Origin: JAHWJX01 sp036386655 | GTDB taxonomy: Bacteria > Pseudomonadota > Alphaproteobacteria > Caulobacterales > Caulobacteraceae | DNA length: 30,072 nt | Direction of reading: 5' to 3' | NCBI GenBank assembly: GCA_036386655.1 | Contig: DASVVG010000153.1 | Location: 1 to 30,072, forward strand | In this document: positions 16,034 to 24,264 of the stretch, piece after piece | How positions within the stretch are numbered: position 1 is the first letter of the stretch | Layout of the letters: every line of letters begins with the position of its first letter | Program-made: the position numbers and the translations under genes | The notes under the pieces: model-generated | Told to the model about the DNA's origin: nothing | The model's database searches: none | What the model saw: the letters and a program-made list of their open reading frames with translations, nothing else

Positions 16034-16818
16034 CTCGCGTCTCCTTCAGCTGTTTCCTTGGCGGCCTTCTCGCGGGCGAGCTTAGCCAGCACGCGGCCCC
16101 TGCCCTTCGCGAGCGCGGTGACGACGCCGCGGAAGGTGCGCACCTCCTGGTCGCTCATGCGGGCGCGGGACAGGGCGACGCGCAGATTGCGGATCATGGC
16201 GGGCTTCTTCTCCGGCGGATGGAAGAAGCCGGAGGCTTCCAGCTCGCTTTCGAGCTGCTCGAACAGGCCGACCATGGCGGCCGTCTCGGCGGGCGGCGGA
16301 CCTTCACGGAACTTCGGGGGCGGCCCGGCGAGGACGGTGAGCCGCCATTCGTAAGCGGTGACCGCGACGGCCTGGGCCAGGTTGAGCGAGTGGTGGCGGG
16401 GGTCGATGGGTACGGTGACGATGCCTTGGGTGAGCGCGATGTCGGCGGTCTCCAACCCGGCGCGCTCGCCGCCGAACAGGAGGCCGCTCGAAAGCCCCTC
16501 CCCGGCCGCCGCGCTGAGCTCGGCCGCGGCCTCGCGCGGCGTGAGCACGGGCAACTGGGTTTCGCGCGGGCGCGCGGTGGTGGCGTAGAGCAGCTGCAGC
16601 TCCGCGGCGGCGTCTTCCAGCCGGTCGAACACGCGAGCGTCGTCGAGCACCCAGTCCGCCCCCGAGGCCGAGGCCCACGCGCGCTCCTGGGGCCAGCCGT
16701 CGCGCGGACGCACGAGCCGCAGGTCGCCCAGGCCGAAGTTGGCCATGACGCGGGCCACCGCGCCGATGTTCTCGGCCAGCTGCGGCTCGTTCAGGATCAC
16801 GCACGGGGGGCGGGTCAC
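16030..16818 (-). CDS. trmJ: SPOUT RNA methyltransferase, TrmJ type (tRNA Nm32)
   Basis: This 262-residue SpoU/TrmH-family protein is best matched to TrmJ, which 2'-O-methylates position 32 of certain tRNAs. Visible motifs are the N-terminal ILNEPQLAENIGAVARVMANFGL (motif 1, with the Asn of NIGAVAR), LLFGGERAGL (motif 2) and HHSLNLAQAVAVTAYE (motif 3). These form the knotted SAM site. A C-terminal helical extension (about 170-262) ends in a Lys/Arg-rich tail suited to RNA. It starts at GTG 16818, and no better start lies nearby. It heads a run of at least four genes on the minus strand, coupled to the M20 gene by a four-base overlap. Confidence 0.9.
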   Translation of the reverse strand: MTRPPCVILNEPQLAENIGAVARVMANFGLGDLRLVRPRDGWPQERAWASASGADWVLDDARVFDRLEDAAAELQLLYATTARPRETQLPVLTPREAAAELSAAAGEGLSSGLLFGGERAGLETADIALTQGIVTVPIDPRHHSLNLAQAVAVTAYEWRLTVLAGPPPKFREGPPPAETAAMVGLFEQLESELEASGFFHPPEKKPAMIRNLRVALSRARMSDQEVRTFRGVVTALAKGRGRVLAKLAREKAAKETAEGDAR

Positions 16819-16857
16819 CAGAACGGGTTAGCGCGGGCGCGCCGCCGACGCGAGAGC

Positions 16858-17349
16858 CTAGCGGCGGCCGTCGGCGAACAGGGGATCGAGCGTCGGGGCG
16901 CCGGGGGCGTGCGTCTGCAGCTCGCCGCACCAGTCGAAGCGGCGGCCGGTGGGGCGGGAGGCGAGCCCCTGCTGGTAAAGCATGTCCCCGACGTCGACGC
17001 CGTCGATGTCGACTTCGGCCAGCGTCTGGCCCCAGCGATTCTGGCGGCCTTCGGTGCGGAGCAGGACGTCATTGCCGCGCTGGACCTCCTCAAGCACGGT
17101 GAAGAAGGCCTGTTTGGCCAGGACCGCCTCGGCCCAGCAGCGCGCGCCGGGGAAGATCTCGGGGACGTCCACGTTGGACAGGCGCACTCGCTGGCCGTCG
17201 ATCACGAGGCTCTGCGCGTCCACCACGCGCACCCGATCGCTCAGCGGCGCCGGCGGGTCTTCCGCCGCCGGAGGGGCGTCGCGACCGCGGCTGCAGGCGG
17301 CCAGCGCCAGCACGGCGGCGGCGAACGTGATGAGGGGGCCCCGAGTCAC
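16858..17349 (-). CDS. Staphylococcal-nuclease-like lipoprotein, probably inactive
   Basis: This 163-residue protein has a lipoprotein signal peptide (MTRGPLITFAAAVLALAACS, lipobox LAAC, Cys19) and a thermonuclease-like OB fold at about 40-130. Family landmarks are VRVVDAQSLVIDGQRVRL, SNVDVPEI, CWAEAVLAKQAF and WGQTLAEVDIDGVDVGDML, then YQQGLAS. Compared with staphylococcal nuclease, the DGDT metal-site motif reads DAQS (Asp21 position replaced by Gln46), and the YGR arginine (Arg87 position) is Gln108 in WGQ. The first Arg (R56) and the Glu of DxPE (E64) remain. Loss of both key positions suggests it no longer cleaves nucleic acid. Start GTG 17349. It is divergent from icd. Confidence 0.8.
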   Translation of the reverse strand: MTRGPLITFAAAVLALAACSRGRDAPPAAEDPPAPLSDRVRVVDAQSLVIDGQRVRLSNVDVPEIFPGARCWAEAVLAKQAFFTVLEEVQRGNDVLLRTEGRQNRWGQTLAEVDIDGVDVGDMLYQQGLASRPTGRRFDWCGELQTHAPGAPTLDPLFADGRR

Positions 17350-17451
17350 CGACGCAAGGTGAGTGCGAGCGGGCCAGCTTTCAACGCCTCGCGCGCTTCC
17401 GGCTCACCCCGCGAGCGTCTATAGGGGCGCCCGACCCTTTCGGAGCTAGGA

Positions 17452-18672
17452 ATGTCGAAGATCGCCGTCGCCAACCCTGTCGTGGACATCGACGGGGACG
17501 AGATGACCCGGATCATCTGGAAGATGATCAAGGACAAGCTGATCTTCCCGTTCGTCGACCTGCCGATCGACTACTACGACCTCGGCATGGAGCACCGCGA
17601 CGCCACCGACGACAAGGTGACGACGGACGCGGCCCAGGCCATCCAGCGCCACGGGGTGGGCGTGAAGTGCGCCACCATCACGCCGGACGAGGCGCGGGTG
17701 CAGGAGTTCGGCCTGAAGAAGATGTGGAAGTCCCCGAACGGGACGATCCGCAACATCCTGGGCGGGGTGGTGTTCCGAGAGCCGATCATCTGCCGGAACG
17801 TGCCGCGCCTGGTGCCGGGCTGGACGCAGCCGATCGTGGTCGGCCGCCACGCCCACGCCGACCAGTACAAGGCGACGGACTTCGTGGTGCCGGGGCCCGG
17901 CAAGATGACCGTGCGCTGGGAAGGCGCCGACGGTCAGGTGATCGAGCACGAGGTGTACGACTACAAGGGTTCGGGCATCGCGCAGTCGATGTACAACACC
18001 GACGAGAGCATCACCGAGTTCGCCCGGGCCTGCTTCAGCTACGCCCTGAACCGCGGCTTCCCGCTGTATCTTTCGACCAAGAACACGATCCTCAAGGCGT
18101 ACGACGGGCGCTTCAAGGACATCTTCGCTGCGATGTACGAGTCCGAGTTCAAGGACCAGTACGCGGCCGCGGGCCTCACCTACGAGCACCGGCTGATCGA
18201 CGACATGGTCGCGTCGGCGCTGAAGTGGTCGGGCGCGTTCGTGTGGGCGTGCAAGAACTACGACGGCGACGTGCAGTCCGACATGGTGGCCCAGGGCTTC
18301 GGCTCGCTCGGCCTGATGACCTCGGTGCTGATGACGCCGGACGGCAAGACCCTGGAGGCCGAGGCGGCGCACGGCACGGTCACGCGCCACTTCCGCCAGC
18401 ACCAGCGCGGCGAGAGCACGTCGACGAACTCGATCGCCTCGATCTTCGCGTGGACGCGCGGCCTGACCCATCGGGGGAAGCTCGACGGCAACGAAGAGCT
18501 GATCCGCTTCGCGCAGACGCTGGAGAAGGTCACGGTCGACACGGTCGAGAGCGGGTTCATGACCAAGGACCTCGCGCTGCTCGTCGGCGACCAGCAGGGC
18601 TGGCTCACCACCGAAGGCTTCCTCGACAAGGTGGCGGAGAACACCCAGGCGGCCATGGCCAAAGCCGCCTAG
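17452..18672 (+). CDS. icd: NADP-dependent isocitrate dehydrogenase (dimeric type)
   Basis: This 406-residue TCA-cycle enzyme oxidatively decarboxylates isocitrate to 2-oxoglutarate with NADP. The sequence is the eukaryote-like dimeric subfamily common in alphaproteobacteria. It has NPVVDIDGDEMTRIIW at the N-terminus, the substrate loop (SPNGTIRNILGGVVFREPI), STKNTILKAYDGRFKDIF, the metal-binding IDDMVA, and EAAHGTVTRHFRQH followed by STNSIASIFAW. Full length. A GGAGCTAGGA ribosome site lies just before ATG 17452. It is transcribed alone, divergent from the nuclease-like lipoprotein gene, with a possible terminator after it. Confidence 0.97.
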   Translation: MSKIAVANPVVDIDGDEMTRIIWKMIKDKLIFPFVDLPIDYYDLGMEHRDATDDKVTTDAAQAIQRHGVGVKCATITPDEARVQEFGLKKMWKSPNGTIRNILGGVVFREPIICRNVPRLVPGWTQPIVVGRHAHADQYKATDFVVPGPGKMTVRWEGADGQVIEHEVYDYKGSGIAQSMYNTDESITEFARACFSYALNRGFPLYLSTKNTILKAYDGRFKDIFAAMYESEFKDQYAAAGLTYEHRLIDDMVASALKWSGAFVWACKNYDGDVQSDMVAQGFGSLGLMTSVLMTPDGKTLEAEAAHGTVTRHFRQHQRGESTSTNSIASIFAWTRGLTHRGKLDGNEELIRFAQTLEKVTVDTVESGFMTKDLALLVGDQQGWLTTEGFLDKVAENTQAAMAKAA

Positions 18673-18680
18673 GCCGCCGG

Positions 18681-18705
18681 AACGCCTCTCCGCACGAGGG
18701 GTTTT
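18681..18705 (+). terminator. Imperfect hairpin with T tract after icd
   Basis: AACGCCTC (18681-18688) pairs with GAGGGGTT (18696-18703) with one G-G mismatch around a 7-base loop. TT and then a pyrimidine-rich TCTCCTTT run follow. It lies 8 bases after the icd stop. Stem strength is moderate, so read-through into the next genes is possible. Confidence 0.45.
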
Positions 18706-18752
18706 CTCCTTTGAACCGCCGGCCTCCAGCCGCGCGGCCGAGGGAGTCTGCG

Positions 18753-19349
18753 ATGTCGCTGTTGGAGAACATCATGCCGCGCGGCGCGGGCGGGGGCATG
18801 CACGTGCCCGGCCTGGACGCCGTGCGCACCTTCGCGCGTCAGGGGTTCGCGAAGTCCCCGACGGTGACCATCCCGCGGGGCCAGGGCAAGAAGCCGATCA
18901 GCTTCTCGACCGACCGCGTGAGGGCCGTGCCGGCGCTGTCGCCGACGCTGGCGGGCGCGCTCGGCATGGGCGCGATCGGGCTGGGCATGTGGGGCCTGCT
19001 GGCGCCGCGCAGCGTGCGCAGCCACCTCGGCATCCCCAAGGCGGTGCCGATCCCGGTCATCCAGACGCTGTTCGGGGTGCGGGAGCTGGTCACCGGCTAC
19101 ACGCTCGCGGGCGACCCGACGAAGTCGGACATGCTGTGGACCCGCGTGTTCGGCGACGTGTTCGACATCGCGGTGCTGGGCGCGCTCTCCACGCCGATGA
19201 ACAAGAAGGCGCACAACGCCCGCGGCGCGCTGAAGTTCGTGCTGGTGATCACCGCGCTGGATGTGATCGCGGCGCTGCGCATGACCGACGTGCAGCGCAA
19301 CTGCCCCTCCACCACCAACAAGACGGTCCGCTCGGGAGGCGCGCGATGA
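18753..19349 (+). CDS. DUF4267-like small membrane protein
   Basis: This 198-residue protein starts at ATG 18753, with GAGGGAG before it. Residues 1-60 are soluble. Four hydrophobic segments then follow, beginning with LAGALGMGAIGLGMWGLLAP (about 67-86). The pattern 'LGMGAIGLGMWGLLAPR...LGIP...FGVRELVTGYTL...WTRVFGDVFDIAVL' matches the DUF4267-type four-helix family, in which a G-rich first helix ends in LAP, the second begins G-x-R-E/D, and an R-x-x-G-D sits in the third. Similar segments occur at the N-terminus of some polyketide-cyclase-like proteins. Its stop overlaps the start of the next dehydrogenase gene (ATGA), so the two are translationally coupled. Biochemical role unknown. Confidence 0.8.
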   Translation: MSLLENIMPRGAGGGMHVPGLDAVRTFARQGFAKSPTVTIPRGQGKKPISFSTDRVRAVPALSPTLAGALGMGAIGLGMWGLLAPRSVRSHLGIPKAVPIPVIQTLFGVRELVTGYTLAGDPTKSDMLWTRVFGDVFDIAVLGALSTPMNKKAHNARGALKFVLVITALDVIAALRMTDVQRNCPSTTNKTVRSGGAR

Positions 19350-20530
19350 GGGCGCTCTGCTGGCAAGGCAAGAAGGACATCCGGTGCGAGAGCGTGCCGG
19401 ACCCGATCATCGAGCACGAGACCGACGCCATCGTGCAGGTGGACCTGTGCGCCATCTGCGGCTCGGACCTGCACCTGATGGACGGCTTCGTTCCCGGCAT
19501 GTGCAAGGGCGACGTCATGGGCCACGAGATGATGGGCCACGTCGTGGAGACCGGCCGGCGCGCGAACGGCGCGGGCGGCGGGCTGAAGGTCGGCGACCGG
19601 GTGGTGGTGCCGTTCCAGATCACCTGCGAGGAGTGCGAGCAGTGCCGCAAGAAGAACTACTCGCTGTGCGAACGCTCCAACCGTAACAGCCAGCTGGGGG
19701 CGGCGTTCTTCGGCCACTCCACGGCGGGCATCTTCGGCTACTCGCACCTGACCGGCGGCTATGCGGGCGGGCAAGCCGAGTACCTCCGCGTACCCCTGGC
19801 GGCGACCACGCTGGTGAAGGTGCCGGAGGGGCCGTCGGACGAGCAGCTGCTGTTCCTGGGCGACATCCTGCCGACCGGCTGGCAGGCGGCGGCGCAGTGC
19901 GACATCCAGCCGACGGATACGGTGGCGGTCTGGGGCTGCGGGCCTGTCGGGCTGTTCTCGATCCTCGCGGCGGTGAAGCTCGGGGCGAAGCTGGTGGTGG
20001 CGATCGACTCGGTGCCGGAGCGGCTGGCGATGGCCGAGAAGGCCGGTGCGCACATCGTGATCGACCGCAGCCAGGAGAACGTGATCGAGCGGCTGAACGA
20101 CCTCACCGGCGGCAAGGGGCCGCAGAAGGTGATCGACGCCGTGGGGCTCGAGGCGCACGGGCCGAACCGCGTGATGGACGTCGTCGACCGGGTGATGACG
20201 GGGCTGAAGCTCGAGACCGACCGGCCGCACGCGCTGCGTGAGGCGATCATGGCCTGCCGGCCCGGCGGGACGGTGTCGATCCCGGGCGTGTACGGCGGCC
20301 TGCTCAACGCGGTGCCGTTCGGCGCGATCATGAACAAGTCCCTGACGATCAAGACCGGGCAGACGCACGTGCGGCGCTGGACGGACGACCTGCTGCGCCG
20401 GATCCTGGAGGGGGACATCGATCCCACCTTCCTGATCACGCACCGCAAGCGGCTGGGGGAAGGCCCGGAGTGGTACCGGAAGTTCCGCGACAAGGAGGAC
20501 GGCTGCGTCAAGGTGGTGCTGAAGCCCTGA
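19346..20530 (+). CDS. Zinc-dependent alcohol dehydrogenase, glutathione-independent formaldehyde dehydrogenase-like
   Basis: This 394-residue medium-chain dehydrogenase has catalytic-zinc motifs CAICGSDLHLMDG and GHEMMGHVVE, a structural-zinc lobe CEECEQCRKKNYSLC, and the nucleotide fold VWGCGPVGLFSILA. The AxCGSDLH start, the long insertion around the GYSHLTGGYAGGQAEY segment, and DAVGLEAHG with an extended loop before RPGGTVSIPGVYGG are typical of the FdhA-like group, to which Pseudomonas glutathione-independent formaldehyde dehydrogenase belongs. Members vary in substrate, so 'alcohol/aldehyde dehydrogenase' is the safe level. The ATG at 19346 overlaps the stop of the small membrane protein gene. 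The end overlaps the probable CTG start of the DUF72 gene. Confidence 0.9.
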   Translation: MRALCWQGKKDIRCESVPDPIIEHETDAIVQVDLCAICGSDLHLMDGFVPGMCKGDVMGHEMMGHVVETGRRANGAGGGLKVGDRVVVPFQITCEECEQCRKKNYSLCERSNRNSQLGAAFFGHSTAGIFGYSHLTGGYAGGQAEYLRVPLAATTLVKVPEGPSDEQLLFLGDILPTGWQAAAQCDIQPTDTVAVWGCGPVGLFSILAAVKLGAKLVVAIDSVPERLAMAEKAGAHIVIDRSQENVIERLNDLTGGKGPQKVIDAVGLEAHGPNRVMDVVDRVMTGLKLETDRPHALREAIMACRPGGTVSIPGVYGGLLNAVPFGAIMNKSLTIKTGQTHVRRWTDDLLRRILEGDIDPTFLITHRKRLGEGPEWYRKFRDKEDGCVKVVLKP

Positions 20531-21249
20531 CGCAGCCGAGGATCGGCACCGCGGGCTGGGCGATCCCGCGCGGGGTCGCGGAACACTTCCCGACCGAAGG
20601 AACCGGGCTGGAGCGATACGCGGCGCGGTTCGACTGTGCGGAGATCAACTCGACCTTCTACCGCTCGCACCGGCCGGGGACGCTGGCGCGGTGGGCGGCG
20701 AGCGTGCCGGAGCACTTCCGCTTCGCCGTGAAGGCGCCGAAGGCGATCACGCATGAGCGGCGGCTGGTCGGGGCCGAGGCGCTGCTCGCCCGCTTCCTGC
20801 ACGAGACCGCGGAGCTCGGGGAGAAGCGCGGGCCGGTGCTCGTGCAACTGCCGCCGTCGCTGGCGTTCGACGCCGAGGTGGCGCGCGGCTTCTTCCGCAC
20901 ATTGCGCGGCCTGCACGACGGAGGCGTCGCGTGCGAACCGCGGCACGCCAGCTGGTTCGATCCGGAGGCCGACACGCTGCTCCGCGAACTGGAGGTCGCG
21001 CGCGTAGCGGCCGACCCGGCGAAGGTGTGGGCGGCGGCGGAGCCCGGCGGCTGGACGGGACTGCGGTACTGGCGCCTGCACGGCTCGCCGCGGATGTACT
21101 ACTCGGCCTACGACGAGGCGTACCTGGAGACGCTGGCGCGCACGCTGGCGGCGTCCGAAGCGCCGGCCTGGTGCGTGTTCGACAACACCACGTCCGGCGC
21201 GGCGGCGGCGAACGCGCTGGCGCTGCGGGAGCGCCTCACCGCTAGATGA
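20527..21249 (+). CDS. DUF72 (TIM-barrel, YecE-like) protein with a probable CTG start
   Basis: This protein of about 240 residues opens with the DUF72 signature RIGTAGWAIPR, followed by YAARFDCAEINSTFYRSHRPGTLARW, FRFAVKAPKAITHERRL, GPVLVQLPPSLAFD, ACEPRHASWFD and YWRLHGSPRMYYSAY. The C-terminus has CVFDNTTSGAAAANAL. The family is a TIM barrel of unknown activity. No ATG, GTG or TTG lies near the family start. CTG at 20527 gives exactly the usual N-terminus and overlaps the dehydrogenase stop as CTGA. The alternatives are CTG 20503, just after an AAGGAGG sequence, or GTG 20470, which would add 19 residues that mirror the dehydrogenase frame. The 3' end overlaps alaS by 8 bases. Confidence 0.88.
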   Translation: MTQPRIGTAGWAIPRGVAEHFPTEGTGLERYAARFDCAEINSTFYRSHRPGTLARWAASVPEHFRFAVKAPKAITHERRLVGAEALLARFLHETAELGEKRGPVLVQLPPSLAFDAEVARGFFRTLRGLHDGGVACEPRHASWFDPEADTLLRELEVARVAADPAKVWAAAEPGGWTGLRYWRLHGSPRMYYSAYDEAYLETLARTLAASEAPAWCVFDNTTSGAAAANALALRERLTAR

Positions 21250-23902
21250 ACTGGTTGGCGCGGAGCTCGTCGCGGATGGCGGCGACGCCGTCGGCGGCTT
21301 TGGCGCCGTCGGGGGCGCCGCCCTGGGCGAACTCGGGCTTGCCGCCGGCCCCGGCGCCGCCCATGGCGCCGACCGCGACGCGCGCGAGGTGGGTGGCGTC
21401 GAAGCGGTCGGTGAGGTCGGGCGTGAGCGCGACCGCGATGGCGGCCTTGCCGTCGCTGGCGGCGGCGTAGGCGACCACGCCGGACCCGAGGCGCTTCAGC
21501 GCGTCGTTGACGACACCGCGGAGGTCCTTGGCGGAGACGCCTTCGAGCACGCGGCCCTCGAACTTGGTGCCGGCTATCTCTTCCACGGCCGAGGCCGCGG
21601 CCCCTCCCCCGCCGCCCAAGGCGAGCTGCTTCTTCGCGTCGGCCAACTGCTTCTCCAGCTGCTTGCGTTCGTTCTGGAGCGCCTCGACCCGGGCGGGCAC
21701 CTGCTCGACCGGAGCCTTCAACTGATCGGCCAAACCGCGCGCGATCGAGGCCTGTTCCAGCAGCCAGCGGCGCGCGGCTTCGCCGGTGAGCGCCTCGAGG
21801 CGGCGGACGCCGGCGGCTACGCCCCCCTCGGAGACGATCTTGAAGAGGCCGATGTCGCCGGTGCGGGCGACGTGCGTGCCGCCGCAGAGCTCGATCGAGT
21901 ACGGCGCGTCGCCCTTCAGCGAATGGCCGAGCGTGAGGACGCGGACCTCCTCGCCGTACTTTTCGCCGAACAGCGCGACTGCGCCGTTGTCGATGGCCTC
22001 CTGCGGCTTCATCAGCCTGGTCTCGGCCGGGAGGTTCTGGAGGACGACGGTGTTCACCTCCGTCTCAATGCGGTCGATCTCGGCCGGGCTGATCGGCGCG
22101 CCGTGGCTGATGTCGAAGCGGATGCGCTCGCCGTCGACCATCTGGCCCTTCTGCGCGACGTGGGCGCCCAGCACGTTCTTCAGCGCCGCATGCATGAGGT
22201 GCGTGGCGGAGTGGTTAGCGCGCGTGCGCGTGCGGCGCACCGCATCGACCGACAGCTGCACCGGACGGCTGATCTCCAGCCGGCCCTCCTGGATTTGCGC
22301 GACGTGCACGTGGAGCTCGCCGGCGTGCTTCTGCACGTCGGTGACGCGCGCGGACCCGCCGTCCCAGGTGATCACCCCCTGGTCGCCGGCCTGGCCGCCG
22401 CTCTCCGCGTAGAAGGGCGTGCGGTCGGTGAGGATCATGACCTCGTCGCCCGCCTGGGCGGCGTCGATCTCCTGTCCGTCGCGGACGAGGGTCAGGATCT
22501 CGGCGTTGGCGTCCACGTCGTCGTAGCCGGTGAAGACGGTCGGGCCGAACCGGTCGCGGATGGCGAACCACTCGGCCGCCGCGCCCTTGGAGCCGGAGCC
22601 GGACCACGCCTCACGCGCCATGGTGCGCTGGCGGTCCATGGCGGCCTCGAAGCCGGCTGTGTCGACGGTCAGGCCCTTGGCGCGGACCGCATCCTGCGTG
22701 AGGTCGAGCGGGAAGCCGTAGGTGTCGTAGAGCTTGAAGGCGGTGTCGCCGTCGAGCACGCCGCCCTCGGGAAGGTTTGCGGTGGCCTGGTCGAGAAGGC
22801 CGATCCCCCGCCCGAGCGTGGTGCGGAAGCGCTCCTCCTCCTGCCGCAGCGTCTCGACGATCGTGGGCTGGGCGCGGCGGAGCTCGGGATAGGCCTCGCC
22901 CATTTCCTGCGCCAGCGTCGGCGCGAGGCGGTGCATCAGCGGATCCTTGGCGCCCAGCAGCCAGGCGTGGCGCATGGCGCGGCGCATGATCCGGCGCAGG
23001 ACATAGCCACGGCCCTCGTTCGACGGGGTGACGCCGTCGGCGATGAGGAAGGACGAGGCGCGCAGGTGGTCGGCGATCACCCGGTGTGACGGGGCGCGGT
23101 CGCCTTCGGCATTGACGCCCGTCAGCTCCTCGGAGGCGCCGATGATCGTGCGGAACAGATCGGTGTCGTAGTTGTCGTGCACGCCCTGCAGGACGGTGGT
23201 GATCCGCTCCAGCCCCATGCCGGTGTCGATCGACGGCTTGGGCAGCTCGGTGCGCGAGCCGTCGGCGAACTGCTCGAACTGCATGAAGACCAGGTTCCAG
23301 ATCTCCATGAACCGGTCGCCGTCCTGCTCGGGCGAGCCGGGAGGGCCGCCCCAGATCTCCGGGCCGTGGTCGTAGAAGATCTCCGAGCATGGGCCGCACG
23401 GGCCCGTGTCGCCCATGCTCCAGAAGTTGTCGGAGGTGGCGATGCGGATGATCCGCTCGTCGGGCAGGCCCGCGATCTTCTTCCAGAGGTTCCAGGCTTC
23501 GTCGTCGGTGGCGTAGACCGTGACGCTGAGGCGGTCGACGGGGAGGCCGTAGTCCTTCGTGAGCAGGGTCCAGGCGAGCTGGATCGCCTGCTCCTTGAAG
23601 TAGTCGCCGAAGGAGAAATTCCCCAGCATCTCGAAAAAGGTGTGGTGGCGCGCGGTGTAGCCGACGTTGTCGAGGTCGTTGTGCTTGCCGCCGGCGCGGA
23701 CGCACTTCTGCGACGAGGCGGCGCGGGGGAAGGACGGCGTTTCGGCGCCGGTGAACACGTTCTTGAACGGCACCATGCCGGCGTTGACGAACAGCAGGGT
23801 CGGGTCGTCCTGCGGCACCAGCGGGGCCGAGGGCGCGACCGTGTGTCCGTTCGACGCGAAGTAGTCGAGGAAGGCGCGGCGGATGTCGTTCAGCGATTGC
23901 AT
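21242..23902 (-). CDS. alaS: Alanyl-tRNA synthetase
   Basis: This 886-residue class II synthetase charges tRNA-Ala. The catalytic core shows SQKCVRAGGKHNDLDNVG, HHTFFEMLGNFSFGDYFK and GMGLERI. The editing domain has the zinc-site elements ATHLMHAAL and ELCGGTHVARTGDIG. A C-Ala domain with a Gly-rich linker (LGGGGGAAAS) and a C-terminal GGAGAGGKPEFAQGG follows. The frame is open far upstream, but MQSLNDIRRAFLDYFAS at 23902 is the family start. An ATG nine bases earlier (MPPM) is possible. No clear ribosome site is seen before either. It is convergent with DUF72, with the stops interlocked. Confidence 0.97.
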   Translation of the reverse strand: MQSLNDIRRAFLDYFASNGHTVAPSAPLVPQDDPTLLFVNAGMVPFKNVFTGAETPSFPRAASSQKCVRAGGKHNDLDNVGYTARHHTFFEMLGNFSFGDYFKEQAIQLAWTLLTKDYGLPVDRLSVTVYATDDEAWNLWKKIAGLPDERIIRIATSDNFWSMGDTGPCGPCSEIFYDHGPEIWGGPPGSPEQDGDRFMEIWNLVFMQFEQFADGSRTELPKPSIDTGMGLERITTVLQGVHDNYDTDLFRTIIGASEELTGVNAEGDRAPSHRVIADHLRASSFLIADGVTPSNEGRGYVLRRIMRRAMRHAWLLGAKDPLMHRLAPTLAQEMGEAYPELRRAQPTIVETLRQEEERFRTTLGRGIGLLDQATANLPEGGVLDGDTAFKLYDTYGFPLDLTQDAVRAKGLTVDTAGFEAAMDRQRTMAREAWSGSGSKGAAAEWFAIRDRFGPTVFTGYDDVDANAEILTLVRDGQEIDAAQAGDEVMILTDRTPFYAESGGQAGDQGVITWDGGSARVTDVQKHAGELHVHVAQIQEGRLEISRPVQLSVDAVRRTRTRANHSATHLMHAALKNVLGAHVAQKGQMVDGERIRFDISHGAPISPAEIDRIETEVNTVVLQNLPAETRLMKPQEAIDNGAVALFGEKYGEEVRVLTLGHSLKGDAPYSIELCGGTHVARTGDIGLFKIVSEGGVAAGVRRLEALTGEAARRWLLEQASIARGLADQLKAPVEQVPARVEALQNERKQLEKQLADAKKQLALGGGGGAAASAVEEIAGTKFEGRVLEGVSAKDLRGVVNDALKRLGSGVVAYAAASDGKAAIAVALTPDLTDRFDATHLARVAVGAMGGAGAGGKPEFAQGGAPDGAKAADGVAAIRDELRANQFI

Positions 23903-24264
23903 GGGCGGCATATAGAGCGCGCGAGCGAGCCGGGCCAAGCACGCGGGAGGACATGGCTTTGTCCCCACCGGCGGGAGTGGACAGGAACGGGCGTCTTCGT
24001 CTCCTCGAACAGGTGAATAGATCGCCGCCGGCGGCGGGCGCGGGACGGCCCGGGGGAGTCGCCGCCTGCGCCGCCCACAGAGGGAAAGGCGCGGCCGGGC
24101 GACCTCGGGGGAGCATTTTACCACCGGGCCGGAAGGGGGTGCGTAGTGCGATGTCCCCGCCCTGCCCGCTTGTCGTCCGTTGTCTCGGGTTGTCCTGTCT
24201 CCGGAGACCGCCGGCGCGGCGGGTCTTTCCCGGCCGTTAACCCGCACGCGCGAGCATCCCGCAC
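23903..24264. other. 362-base intergenic region between divergent alaS and the TadG-like gene
   Basis: No convincing gene is present. It must hold the promoters of both flanking genes, though I could not pick out clear -35/-10 boxes. It contains CGCCGCCGGCGGCG (24023-24036), a 14-bp perfect palindrome, and the hairpin pair listed separately at 24197-24228. A GGACA...TGTCC repeat brackets an ATG at 23953. No T-box-like leader was recognised in front of alaS. Confidence 0.6.
24197..24228 (+). promoter_or_regulatory. Alternative hairpins in the leader of the TadG-like gene
   Basis: GTCTCCGGAGAC (24197-24208) is a 12-bp perfect palindrome. It overlaps a terminator-like hairpin in which AGACCGCC (24205-24212) pairs, with one bulged G, with GGCGGGTCT (24218-24226) and is followed by TT then CC. 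The two cannot form fully at once. The T run is short, so an attenuator is only a suggestion. Confidence 0.3.

Noticed and set aside
23953..24240. 95-codon plus-strand frame with a GGGAGGAC ribosome-like site between alaS and the TadG-like gene
   Set aside because: The translation is Arg/Pro/Gly-rich with no fold-like pattern, and the region is expected to carry promoters. The start site also sits in an inverted repeat. Conservation would be needed to revive it.
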